64,000 nt of DNA from Bog-532 sp963824545 (GTDB taxonomy: Bacteria; Actinomycetota; Actinomycetes; Streptosporangiales; Streptosporangiaceae): contig CAWGPP010000002.1 of assembly GCA_963824545.1 (NCBI GenBank), positions 248,001-312,000 on the forward strand, in the 5' to 3' direction. The translations under genes and the position numbers were made by a program. This document shows, piece by piece, positions 1 to 8,152 of this stretch. How positions within the stretch are numbered: position 1 is the first letter of the stretch; every line of letters starts with the position of its first letter. The notes below the pieces were generated by a model. The model did not search any database, was not told the origin of the DNA, and saw only the letters and a program-made list of their open reading frames with translations.

Positions 1-306
1 ATTCGGCATTCCCCGGCCGTCCGGCCCGTGTGCGGCCCGTCCGCGCGCAGCGGCCCGCACGGGCGGCTGTCCTGACGACGGTATTCTCGCAGGTCAGCGC
101 GAAAATATACCCCGATGTACCCTGTGGCGGAGTACTCTGCCAAGAGAGCAGCCGCCAGGCCCGCGGTGGCCCTTCTCGGCGTGCGTCCGGACCACGCTTG
201 AAACGGACGCGGGCCGAACGGAAACCGTCATTTCCCTCGGACAGCCGGTGCTGAATCCGCGCTGATACCGCAGGGTCGTGCAGGCCGCTGACCTGCTGAA
301 ACTGCC

Positions 307-399
307 CCTAGGTCCACAATCTTCACGATCTTCGAGGGCACCTCGGAGATCCAGCGCATGATCATCGGCCGCGCCGTCACCGGGCTCCCCGTCCGCTAG
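307..399 (+). pseudogene. 3' stub of an acyl-CoA dehydrogenase
   Basis: The frame ending at TAG 397-399 reads IFEGTSEIQRMIIGR shortly before the stop. This is the C-terminal signature of FadE-type acyl-CoA dehydrogenases, flavoenzymes of fatty-acid beta-oxidation. Only about 30 codons survive and I see no upstream continuation of the family in any frame. I read it as a gene truncated by a rearrangement whose breakpoint lies near 300-315. A strong hairpin follows 36 bases after the stop, as expected for a genuine gene end. Confidence 0.75.
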
Positions 400-434
400 C
401 CTGAGCTGCAGTTTTACCGGCCGACGGTACAGAA

Positions 435-470
435 GGCGGGCCGCCCGGCTCGAGAGTCGGGCGGCCCGCC
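435..470. terminator. Hairpin terminator after the acyl-CoA dehydrogenase stub
   Basis: Perfect 13-bp inverted repeat (435-447 with 458-470, 10-nt loop), very GC-rich, directly downstream of the stop at 399. There is only a short T-run after it (CTTGTG), typical of actinobacterial terminators. Confidence 0.75.
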
Positions 471-498
471 CTTGTGTCCGCATTGTCCGATTGATACC

Positions 499-547
499 AG
501 TTATTTCCCGTTGTTTCCGGACCGCGTGCTGAATTGGTGCTGATACC
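499..547 (+). repeat. 49-bp direct repeat, copy A
   Basis: Matches 20869-20917 in the same orientation at 45 of 49 positions. The shared core includes GCGTGCTGAATTGGTGCTGA (527-546). The two copies bracket about 20 kb of mobile and decayed genes. It may be an integration boundary or a dispersed repeat; copy B lies next to an IS630 remnant. Confidence 0.7.
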
Positions 548-557
548 AGCGCGGTAT

Positions 558-569
558 AGGTCTAGACCA
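558..569. promoter_or_regulatory. DasR-like palindrome 1
   Basis: The core GGTCTAGACC (559-568) is a perfect palindrome, in the context AGGTCTAGACCA. It matches the centre of the GntR-family DasR operator (TGGTCTAGACCA). A second copy lies at 1008-1017. No amino-sugar or chitin gene is adjacent, so a functional role is unproven. Confidence 0.4.
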
Positions 570-1004
570 ATTCCCGTGGGGATGGGCGGGATCGGGGCCG
601 TCCCGGGGCCTGGGCGGTGGCTGTTGTGTGGGCCCGTCCGGCCACGCTGCGGGGCCGCAGCGGCGCGGCATATGGAATTACCGTTCGCGGGCGGGTGGCC
701 CGCTGTGGCCGACGTCGCCGCGCGCTGCCCGGCACGCGGCGTGACAAGGCCAGCAGCAGCGAGATCGCGCAGATTTACGGGAGAGGGATGACTTGAGGGT
801 CGGCGGCCAGCGTCGTCGTACCTGCGGATTAAGAGTCCGCTGATATGTTCTATTTTTCTCCCTGAGCTGCTGTCAAGTGATACCGGTACATGCCGCTACC
901 TGCCGTTCTGTGCGGTCGCCCGTATCCGCGGCGGGCTGCGGATACCGCGCGCTGCCGGGGCGTACCGGGACATCCGAGCAAACATGCAGCAAACATGGGT
1001 ATGC

Positions 1005-1020
1005 ACAGGTCTAGACCACC
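1005..1020. promoter_or_regulatory. DasR-like palindrome 2
   Basis: ACAGGTCTAGACCACC carries the same perfect 10-bp palindrome as 559-568 and matches the DasR consensus at most positions. The nearest downstream gene is the antitoxin at 1302, about 280 bases away, so the regulated gene is not clear. Confidence 0.45.
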
Positions 1021-1266
1021 ATGGCCGAGGGCGTCTGAGGCGTGGCGGGGAGAGGCCATAACCATCGACGGCAAAGGTATAGATTCCCGGCGCGGCGCAA
1101 TATGCAGGTGCCATCGGAGTCCGGCGAAAGCGGCCGACACGGTTCGTGATCCCTGCTGGCAGCGCCCGGATCGATGTGCCTGATCGCACCTTCGGTATCC
1201 CGGGCCTGGCCCGGCCGCCAGGCGGCCGGCTTTCCGGCTGACGAGACCGATGAAGGGCCGCCAGCC

Positions 1267-1301
1267 TTGCCTTCACTCTGGTCAGACTATAATCTTGGTC
1301 T
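1267..1301 (+). promoter_or_regulatory. Leaderless promoter of the toxin-antitoxin operon
   Basis: A perfect TATAAT -10 box (1288-1293) is preceded by a TTGCCT -35-like box (1267-1272) with a 15-bp spacer. The start ATG at 1302 is 8 bases after the -10 box, about where transcription should begin, so the mRNA is predicted to be leaderless. Confidence 0.65.
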
Positions 1302-1583
1302 ATGGTTATCCTGCCGCTATCGGACGTCAAGGCCAGATTGTCCGAGATTGCCGAAGAAGTGGATCGCACGCACGAGCGTGTCCACATCACTCGCAATGGC
1401 CGTGATTACGTCGTGCTGCTGGCTGCGGAGGACCTCGAGTCCATCGAGGCGACGCTGGAACTGCTCGCCGATCCCGCAGCACAGCAGCGGATTGCGGAGT
1501 CGCAGCAGGAAATCGCCCGCGGCGAGGGGCTGTCGCTTGACCAAGTTGGACAGTCTCTCGCGGAGCGCTTCGGGAAGCGCTGA
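1302..1583 (+). CDS. Type II antitoxin, Phd/YefM family
   Basis: A 93-residue protein of normal length for the family. The N-terminus (VILPLSDVKARLSEIAEEVD) is the Phd/YefM DNA-binding fold, followed by the typical HITRNGRDYVVLLAAEDLES segment, and an acidic C-terminal helix that would wrap around the toxin. It should neutralise the toxin encoded two bases downstream and, with it, repress the shared promoter. The start ATG fits the TATAAT box 8 nt upstream, implying a leaderless transcript. The pair appears intact although nearby genes are broken. Confidence 0.9.
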   Translation: MVILPLSDVKARLSEIAEEVDRTHERVHITRNGRDYVVLLAAEDLESIEATLELLADPAAQQRIAESQQEIARGEGLSLDQVGQSLAERFGKR

Positions 1584-1585
1584 CC

Positions 1586-1852
1586 GTGACCTATCAGGTC
1601 GTTGTGTCTCCCACTGCGGCCCGGCAGCTGCAAGACAGGTTGCCTGAGGCGGTCGCGTGGGCCTGTTACGAGTTCATCCGGGGGCCGCTGGCCGAAGAAC
1701 CTCACCGGGTAGGCGCGCCGCTACGCACCCCGTTCGAGGGTCAATGGCGTGCCCGCCGCGGCGAGTACCGGGTCAGGTACACGATCGACGACGACAGCAA
1801 GCAGATCCACGTCCTTGATATAGACCACAGGCGCGATGCTTACCGCCGCTGA
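1586..1852 (+). CDS. Type II toxin, RelE/ParE superfamily
   Basis: An 88-residue basic protein that starts with GTG only two bases after the antitoxin stop, so translation is probably coupled. The sequence follows the RelE/ParE pattern: VVVSPTAARQLQDRLP helix, then the strand WRARRGEYRVRYTIDDD, then VLDIDHRRDAYRR. These match the R-R-GdYRviY and HR.dvYR signatures of RelE-type mRNA interferases that cut mRNA in the ribosome A site. RelE is more likely than ParE because of the intact C-terminal HR-x-YR block. The 3' end overlaps the convergent gene at 1773-2234. Confidence 0.88.
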   Translation: MTYQVVVSPTAARQLQDRLPEAVAWACYEFIRGPLAEEPHRVGAPLRTPFEGQWRARRGEYRVRYTIDDDSKQIHVLDIDHRRDAYRR

Positions 1853-2234
1853 AGGTCCTCGCGTCACCCTGTGGGCTCGCTATTGGACCTGGCCTGGACG
1901 CACTTTCCGGCTGGAATGACGGCTGAGTGATCGTTTCGGTTGCCCGCCGGCTTGTGCCGGCCGTCTCGGGCGGATCCAGGGCGAGCTGCCACCACTGCGG
2001 GATGGCCGTTTGCCCGTCTGCTTCAGAGAGCTGCGAGACTTTGCCAGCGGCATGTTCTAGTTGTGACACGGTGCCGGGCAGCACGTCGGCAGCGTGCGCG
2101 AGCTGACGCGCGGCCTTCCTGAGATCGTCAGCGCCGAGCACCTCGGCAGCGTACGACAGCATGGCCGCGGTCCTGGCGTCCGCGCTGGCGCTTGCCATCG
2201 ACAGCGTGCTGATGATCTGCCGGAGATCGGCCAC
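1773..2234 (-). CDS. Hypothetical helical protein downstream of the HNH gene
   Basis: A 153-residue frame from GTG 2234. The first 90 residues look like real protein: Ala-rich amphipathic helices (for example LRKAARQLAHAADVLPGTVS), consistent with a coiled-coil partner protein. It begins 4 bases after the TAA of the HNH-type gene on the same strand, so the two were probably co-transcribed. The last 50 residues are Arg/Ser/Pro-rich and overlap the toxin gene by 80 bases, so the true end may be earlier. I do not recognise the family. Confidence 0.45.
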   Translation of the reverse strand: MADLRQIISTLSMASASADARTAAMLSYAAEVLGADDLRKAARQLAHAADVLPGTVSQLEHAAGKVSQLSEADGQTAIPQWWQLALDPPETAGTSRRATETITQPSFQPESASRPGPIASPQGDARTFSGGKHRACGLYQGRGSACCRRRSCT

Positions 2235-2237
2235 TGT

Positions 2238-2640
2238 TTATGCGGTGACCGTCCCGGTTTGCTCCAGCCGCAGGGTGATGGTCTCGAGTCGTTCGAGCGG
2301 CGGCTCGGCGATCTCTGTGAGCTTCCTCATCAGTGCGTCGGTGCTGGAGACGGTCAGGTTCTTGAGCACTGACCCGGCAGCGCCCTCGTGCTGGGCCTTC
2401 CATCCCCGAAGAGTCTCCGGCGGGTAAAGGTCCTCTCCGTTCTTTCCGTCGACTTCTTCGTGGTGCGCGGTACATTATGCCGAGGTGCTGGTTATGCCGA
2501 GCATGCACTCGTCCGGGCAGGTCATCGGCCTGCGGGGCTTGGCTGTGTCGGCCACGGACGCCAGGCACTGTGCCGCCGAGGGCATCCTCGCTGGCAGATG
2601 CCATGCGCCCAGCAAGAGATTCGTAGCCGTCGGCCAGCGG
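2238..2640 (-). pseudogene. HNH-type endonuclease, broken by frameshifts
   Basis: The frame ending at TAA 2240-2238 contains CTAHHEEVDGKNGEDLYPPE, then TLRGWKAQHEG. This is the C-H-H...VD...YP...LRxWKxxHE pattern of HNH nuclease-like proteins common in phage-defence islands. The frame closes at a TAA (2477-2475) just before that Cys. The missing upstream part continues in a second frame (VHARHNQHLGIM) and probably a third (VADTAKP), so at least two frameshifts separate the pieces. After the HNH part a 50-residue helical tail follows. With a second helical gene downstream it resembles a small defence operon. Confidence 0.6.
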
Positions 2641-2730
2641 CACACCCGCTCGTTTTTCAGGACTATGCCGACGGATGTCCGCGTCTTCTACAGGGCCAAT
2701 TCAAGATCACCATCCGTGACCTATGTTGCG

Positions 2731-3982
2731 CTAGGTAGTCATGAACTGGAGTGCCCGCGCCTGGTCGCGGCAGACCCATTCTGTGGTTTCCTTGATGGTT
2801 TTGACGTTTTTCATGCGGAATAGCCCGAGTGCCAGGTTGCGGAGGGAAGCCAGGGCCTGCGGGCCGTCTCCGGCCCAGGCCTGGCCGTGGTCTTCCCGGT
2901 ATACGGTATCGCGAACATAATGGCTCTTATTCTCGATTCCCCAGTGGCCGCGAGCATGCTTGTTAACGTCGGCAGCGGTTATTTTCCCTGATTTCCTGCT
3001 GGTGAGGATAAGGGCCTGTTCCTTGCTGATGCGGTCGCCAGAGATCTCGAATATCTCGCGGCGGATGAAGGCGGCCTGGCGCGCGTCCGGGAAATCGATG
3101 CCTTCTGCGCCGGTGATCCAGCAGGACCATCTTTTTATCCGGCCGCGGCTGTGTTCCTCTGTGACGTGGTGCGGGGCCTCGGGAAGCAGCGGGAGAATTT
3201 TCTCGAATACTGCTCTCTGCAGGGATGGCTGGTTTCCCTTGACGGCCATCAGGTAGTCCCATCGGGGTTTCCCGCCAATGTATTCCGCGGTTTCCCGCTG
3301 GGTGTGCGCGGCGTCGAGGGTGACCAGGACTGATTCTCCTTCCGGGATTCCCGCGGCGTCCAGGAGGGTGCCCGCCTGGGTGATCTCGTTGGTGCCGTCG
3401 GGTACCCTGACCTGCGCTATCGTGACAGCCTCGCGGTGGAGCATCGCAGAGAACATCGTGACCTTGTCGTTCTCGTCAGTCCATGCCCCGCACATTACCT
3501 TCCCGTCGACTGCGATTATCCACTCGCCTTCTGCGTTCTTCCTGGCCTGCGCGGCGAGCCACGTGCCGGTTATCAGGTCCAGTTGGGCGGCGTCGATCCT
3601 GGTCAGCACGTTCCGTATTGTTGACTCGCTCGGGTGCTTGCAGCGAAGCCTGAACCAGCACCATTCAGCGCCCAGTTTCTTCAGCAGGGGCTGGGGAATG
3701 TCGGCTGCATGGCTGGCGATTTCCCTGTAATTCTTCAGCGCCGGCCAGCGTCGCTACGACGCAGACCGCCAGTACGAATTCCAGCGCGTGCTGTATTCCC
3801 TGCGGACTGCGCGGGTCGGTGACAGATGCCAGCATGCCCAGCAGGCTTGAAATGTCCGCGCCTTCAGCGCTCTCATTCCCGGTAGCGCAGGCATCAGGAC
3901 TTGACGGGCCGCAGGCAGAATGCGACAATGACACGGGATGGCCTTCTCTCCGGGTTGATGTTTGCGTGGTAACAACCATCAT
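2731..3982 (-). pseudogene. ISAs1-family transposase with one frameshift
   Basis: The main frame (3609-2731) holds the DDE catalytic part: IIAVDGKVMCGAW, LVTLDAAHTQRETA, DYLMAVKGNQP, and the family hallmark GHWGIENKSHYVRDTVYRED. The N-terminal DDE-associated domain (SLLGMLASVTDPRSPQGIQH) lies in the adjacent frame starting at ATG 3982. The frames join if one extra base near 3736 is ignored: LAG A...KNYREIASHAADIP continues correctly. So this is a near full-length transposase (about 400 residues) inactivated by a single-base insertion, or a sequencing error. Terminal inverted repeats could not be placed with confidence. Confidence 0.85.
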
Positions 3983-4003
3983 TCTGGAAAAGAGAAGGCC
4001 ATC
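3937..4003. repeat. Inverted repeat around the ISAs1 transposase start
   Basis: GATGGCCTTCTCT (3937-3949) and its exact complement (3991-4003) form a 13-bp stem with a 41-nt loop containing the ATG at 3982. In a transcript entering from outside it could fold over the start region, a known way for insertion sequences to avoid activation by read-through. Confidence 0.6.
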
Positions 4004-4265
4004 TTCCTGTAATCCGGAAATGCGACGGGAAATTAATTCAAGGGGCAGTGGCTCTTGATGCCGTACATTGGGCCGCCGGGGTCTCGGTTGCTCATCGTAA
4101 TCAGACAGCTTCCTTTAGTCATCTTGGAATCGCCCTGCGTCTTCTATGTCCTGACCAGCTACGACATGCGGCCAATCGGCGTGATCCCCAGGTCGGCCTA
4201 ATGCCGCTTATGCCGAATTGCCTCGGAATAAGGACAACAACGCCGACCAATGATGATCCGCGGCC

Positions 4266-4520
4266 CGTCGTGACCAGGAAGAACGCCGGCGGCTTCGCAA
4301 CGAAGACTTCGCCCGGCTCGCCGCCACGATCTGGACCGTCACCGCCACTATCCAGATGGCCGGCCTGAACCTCCTGGCCTATCTGGCGTCCTATCTCGAC
4401 GCATGCGGGCGCAACGGCGGAAAGCCCCTGTCAGGCCACGCCCTGGAACGATTCCTGTCCTGGAACGCCAGCCACGAAGACCTCCGCGCCTGGGCCCAGC
4501 CACCCGAGCGGCCCGGCTAA
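4266..4520 (+). pseudogene. C-terminal stub of a transposase (possibly IS66-like)
   Basis: The frame ending at TAA 4518-4520 reads as coherent protein: LRNEDFARLAATIWTVTATI, then MAGLNLLAYLASYLDACGRN and ALERFLSWNASHEDLRAWAQ. This resembles the tails of large actinobacterial transposases, IS66-type being my best guess. The upstream two-thirds are absent. The 262 bases before it (4004-4265) hold nothing I recognise. Confidence 0.45.
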
Positions 4521-4596
4521 CCCGGCACCCGGCAATCACCACGGCGTCGCCCACGCTAACCGGCCACGCCAACTATTGCCATGCCCGCCCACAGGA

Positions 4597-4867
4597 CTTC
4601 CGAATACTTACGTACAACGAGCAGCTGTTCTCATGGGAGGATCAGGAACGGCTCGCCCGGATTGCGGCGGCGGCAGCAGAGCGGGGAGCGCGCGTCGTGG
4701 TCACGAGCGCATCGCATCCAACGGTTCGCCAGCTCTACCCAAAAGAGCTATTCACGTTCCGCGAAGTGAGCCGGTACTCTTCGATATCAGCCTCGCTAGA
4801 TAGCCGCAAGCACTTCGACGAGCTTATAATCAGCAGCAAGGGGGACGATGGGATCCGTGAAGCCTGA
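4597..4867 (+). pseudogene. C-terminal fragment of a D12-class DNA adenine methylase
   Basis: The frame reads FRILTYNEQLFSWEDQERLA, then VVVTSASHPTVRQLYPKELF, EVSRYSSISAS and FDELIISSKG before the stop at 4865-4867. This is the C-terminal third of Dam-like (MethyltransfD12) N6-adenine methylases: YN..LFSWEDQ, the H..(I/V)R.LY block and the VSR.SSISA block. The SAM-binding and DPPY parts are missing. It overlaps the start of the HerA-type gene by 20 bases, which points to a former operon in which host DNA was modified by this enzyme. Confidence 0.7.
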
Positions 4868-6088
4868 TGTCTTCTTCACCAAGCTTGAGTACCAGGAAAC
4901 GCCTCTCGCCGCGCTGACCGACTTCCTTGAAGCTGAGGGGCGATTCGAACAAGCCCATCAGACCGACAAGATGAGGTTCGTCGGATATGTCCTGGAAATC
5001 GGGTATGATACTGCGACGATCATCACCTCCGACCCGTACAAGGTCGCTGTAGGCGGGATCCCGCGCGGGTCGTTCCTTATCCTGGCCCCGCACAACCTTC
5101 ATCGCCTGCCTCCGCACTTCACGCTGCTGCGGGTACTGGAGACCGCCCCAACTCCGTTGTCGGTCCAGGTACAGCAGACCTACTTTGAGCTGCACAAGAA
5201 GTCCATGCCCGAGCTGGACGTCTGGACACAGGGGGAACTCCAGTGGGGTGCGCTTAAGTGCGCCGTCCTGGGCATGTTCTACCCGAACAAGGGCGACAGC
5301 GCGAGAGTGGACTTCTCGGGCGACGTGAATAACGTGGTTAGCGCTCATCGGTACCGCGTGTATGCGCCGGATGCTGCTCTCCTGGACCTCATCGTCAACG
5401 GACTCGTTCGTCCCAAGAAGGGCCAACCGCTGGCCATCGGGCAACTGAGGCCCACCGAGAACCAGCTCGCAGCCATACTCGGCGCTGATTCTGGGAACGA
5501 AGTGCCTGCGACTACGGTGAAGGTCTCGGTCGATGACTTCAAGGGCGCTAGGACCGCGATGTTCGGTAGGACGCGGCTTGGCAAGTCCAACGTGGTGAAG
5601 TTGCTCGCCCAGGCCATCATCGACGCCACCGAGTCCGACAAGACGGTTGGCCAGCTCATCTTCGACATCAACGGTGAGTACGCCAACGACAACCCTCAAG
5701 ACGGTTCGCGGTCTATCCGCAGCGCAAACGCCAACGTGTGCGATGTTTATGCGTTGACCAAGCGGCCTGATACCCCGTCAAAGCCCCTCCGTATCAATTT
5801 TTACGAGAATCCCTCTGCCGGCATTGAGATCCTTGGATCTTTGCTGGGGCAGGACAATAGAAGCGCTGACTATATCGAGGGATTCCGTAGCGTCGGATTG
5901 CCTTCCATCGAGGAAGTGAGAAGGGATAGCAATCCCTCGTCCAAGACCAGGGGCAGCGCGCGTTCTCCGGTGTGGAGGAGGAGATCATGCGGTCCCGGAC
6001 CCCTGGCTACATGCGGATGCTCACCCAGTCACACAGGTTCGTCATCCCAGTCCAGGCAAGGCTGTTCGAGGCCCGGGGAGGTGCGTGA
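4848..6088 (+). pseudogene. HerA-type ATPase/helicase with an internal deletion
   Basis: Starts at ATG 4848 with a good ribosome site (GGGGG, 4840-4844). The first 230 residues look like the HAS-barrel domain. They are followed by a Walker A motif FGRTRLGKSN (about residue 244) and a Walker B-like LIFDINGEYAND, the HerA/DUF87 arrangement of DNA-translocating hexamers. The frame loses similarity after IEGFRSVGLPSIEEV (about 5925). A plausible C-terminus, VEEEIMRSRTPGYMRMLTQS through ARLFEARGGA, appears in another frame and stops at 6086-6088. The central ATPase half is therefore deleted and the ends are out of frame. HerA ATPases act with nucleases in DNA repair or phage defence. Confidence 0.72.
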
Positions 6089-6089
6089 C

Positions 6090-6262
6090 GTGCCGTATCA
6101 GGGAGGGCAGCGCCTCACCTCAACGGAGTGCGCCAGCAAGCTCGGCCACCTGGAGGTCGTCAGCAGCCCGTTCGCGCGGGAGCTCATCAACCAGTTTGAG
6201 TACCCGCCTCCTGCGGAGGAGGACCCGGGCGATTCCGCCGGACCGGGTACAGTGCCGCGGTT
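6090..6262 (+). pseudogene. 5' fragment of a NurA-like nuclease gene (tentative)
   Basis: GTG 6090 lies one base after the HerA stop and opens a frame reading VPYQGGQRLTSTECASKLGH, then LEVVSSPFARELINQFEYPP, before turning into unrelated sequence near 6260. The position directly behind a HerA gene suggests the partner nuclease of a HerA-NurA pair. The sequence is too short to see the NurA active site, so the identity rests mainly on context. Confidence 0.4.
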
Positions 6263-6477
6263 CTGCTGGCGAGCTGACGCCGCTGCTGATCGACGGTTAT
6301 GCACTACCGGTCACTGTTCGCAGTGAGACCGTAGCTGCCGTCTGGAGATACCCGGTGCCCCCTGGGGCGTCTCACTTGGGGATCCGCATGCGTACGCGGC
6401 TCGCAGACGATGCCGATGAGTTTCGGGTGGATCTGGGGTCAGGAGGAGGTGGAGCCGAGCCGATGGAAGGAACAACA

Positions 6478-7326
6478 ATGAGCACGATGACCTCCGTGCG
6501 GGCGAACGGCGTCGAACTCGGCGTGGAGACCTTCGGCCGCGATGACGATCCACTCGTGCTGCTGGCCGGCGGACCCACGATGTTGTCGTGGCCCGACTCG
6601 GTGTGTGAGCGGCTCGCGGCAGGCGGCCGGCGAGTGGTCCGCTACGACCTGCGCGACTGCGGAGCGTCGACGATCGTCGACCCGGAGGCGCCGGGGTACC
6701 ATCTGCGCGATCTCGCCGCCGACGCGGCGGCGCTCGTCGGCACGCTCGGCGCCGTGACGGCTCACCTCGGCGGCGTCGGGGTCGGCGGGATGGTCGCTCA
6801 AGTCGCCGCGCTCGACCACCCGGACGCGTTCTCGGCGCTGACACTGGTGAGCACCCGACCGGTCGCGCCCGGCCCGGTCGACGACGATCTGCCGGATCAC
6901 GACGCGGCGACCATGGACGCGGTGTTCTCGCGCCCGATGCCCGACTGGACCGACCGATCTGCCGTCGCCGCGTTCGCCGCCAACGGCGCCGAGCTGCTGG
7001 GCAATGACCCGGAGCAGGCGCGCGCGACCGCGGCACGGATCTGGGACCGCACACCGTCGAGCGAACCCTCGGTGCAGCAGGCGAATCAGCTCGGAATGGT
7101 GTTCGCCCGGCTCGACTGCGCACCGCGGTGGCGTCAGCGCCTCGGCGAGCTCACGCTGCCGACGCTCGTCGTGCACGGCCGCGCGGACCCATTCTTCCCG
7201 GTCGGCAACGGCGAGGCGCTCGCCGACGCGATCCCCGCCGCGCGGCTGCTCGTCCTCGACGACATGGGCACCGCCCTGCGGGACGCCGCGGCCAACGAGG
7301 TCACCGCCGCAATGCTGGCCCTGTGA
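6478..7326 (+). CDS. Alpha/beta hydrolase, RdmC-like, lacking catalytic Ser and His
   Basis: A 282-residue protein from ATG 6478 (GGAAGG at 6465-6470). Its layout matches aclacinomycin methylesterase RdmC-type hydrolases: LLAGGPTMLSWPD, VVRYDLRDCGAST, then LDHPDAFSALTLVSTRP. The nucleophile elbow, normally H-x-x-G-x-S-x-G-G, here is HLGGVGVGGMVAQ, so the serine position is Gly101. The C-terminal MGH motif is MGTAL, so the histidine position is Thr265. The acid remains in GRADPFFP (Asp237). The frame is otherwise intact and well coded, so it is probably a non-enzymatic homologue. The next 138 bases (7327-7464) hold nothing recognisable. Confidence 0.75.
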   Translation: MSTMTSVRANGVELGVETFGRDDDPLVLLAGGPTMLSWPDSVCERLAAGGRRVVRYDLRDCGASTIVDPEAPGYHLRDLAADAAALVGTLGAVTAHLGGVGVGGMVAQVAALDHPDAFSALTLVSTRPVAPGPVDDDLPDHDAATMDAVFSRPMPDWTDRSAVAAFAANGAELLGNDPEQARATAARIWDRTPSSEPSVQQANQLGMVFARLDCAPRWRQRLGELTLPTLVVHGRADPFFPVGNGEALADAIPAARLLVLDDMGTALRDAAANEVTAAMLAL

Positions 7327-7464
7327 CTCCGCCGCCGGAGCGGCCCGCAGCGGTCGGCACCCTACGACTCGCTGACCTGGACGTCGACAACGGGCGGTTT
7401 CGCCGGTGGGCGATGCACCTCAACCGTCGGACCGGCCGAGACGTAGAGGCCGACCGTGACCGGA

Positions 7465-8141
7465 TCAGAGCCGAGATACCCAGGGGATCGGCCACGGCGC
7501 GAGAGCGAAAGCGCCGCGGTGGACGGTGAGGATGCCGTTGCCAAGTGCTCCGGCGAAGTTCATCATGCGCGTGGGGCCGTTGATATAAGCAGCGCGGGCA
7601 ACATGGGTGCGGCCCCGGCACCGGTCAAGGACGCGGCGAGCTGTTGGAACCACTTCAGGACCCAGGCGGTCTCGTCAACCCACTCGACAGTCTCGAACCC
7701 GCTGCCTTGGATGGTCGCGAGCAGGTCGGCGGGTGTCGTCAGGAAGTTGTCCGCGCCGTCCAGAGACCATGGAAGGGGGATCACAGGGTTGTCCTGCCCG
7801 CTCTGACAGACTTCGAAGGTCGCCAGGCTGGCGCCCGGTCGGAGCCGGTTCGCAATTTCGTTGAAGAACGCCTTCTTGTCAGCGACGTTCATCTGGACAT
7901 GCATGGTGTAGGCAGCGTCGAAGTCGTCTCGCTCGACATCGGTGACATCGGCCCAGATAAAGATGACCTGTCCGGTCAGCCCGGCAGCGTGTGTCAATGC
8001 CATTGCGGTGTCGACGTAGGACTGCGTGGTGTCGACGCCGACGACCGCACAGCCGGTCGAGCGCGCGATCTGCCGGATCTGGCATCCCATTGCTGCTTCT
8101 GGATGCGCCGTCGCCGCTGCAGGACGGCGACGGTGGAGCAT
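7465..8141 (-). pseudogene. SAM-dependent methyltransferase, 5'-truncated and frameshifted
   Basis: The frame shows a class I methyltransferase core: CQIRQIARSTGCAVVGVDTT (motif I region), VIFIWADVTDVERDDFDAAY, then FFNEIANRLRPGASLATFEV and a C-terminal helical part. The usual N-terminal 60-80 residues and the first glycine of motif I are missing near 8113-8141. Near 7590 the frame ends at a TGA, but a shift of two bases restores a sensible tail (LINGPTRMMNFAGALGNGI, then LTVHRGAFAL) to the stop at 7465. Both ends are therefore damaged. Substrate unknown. Confidence 0.7.
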
Positions 8142-8152
8142 CTAGAACCGGG

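Larger units (their letters stand above)
471..1266. other. Gene-poor stretch
   Basis: No coding region in this stretch resembles a family I know, and the open frames are GC-driven. It holds repeat copy A, the two GGTCTAGACC palindromes, and several scattered TGATACC words (492, 541, 877). Probably decayed sequence. Confidence 0.5.
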
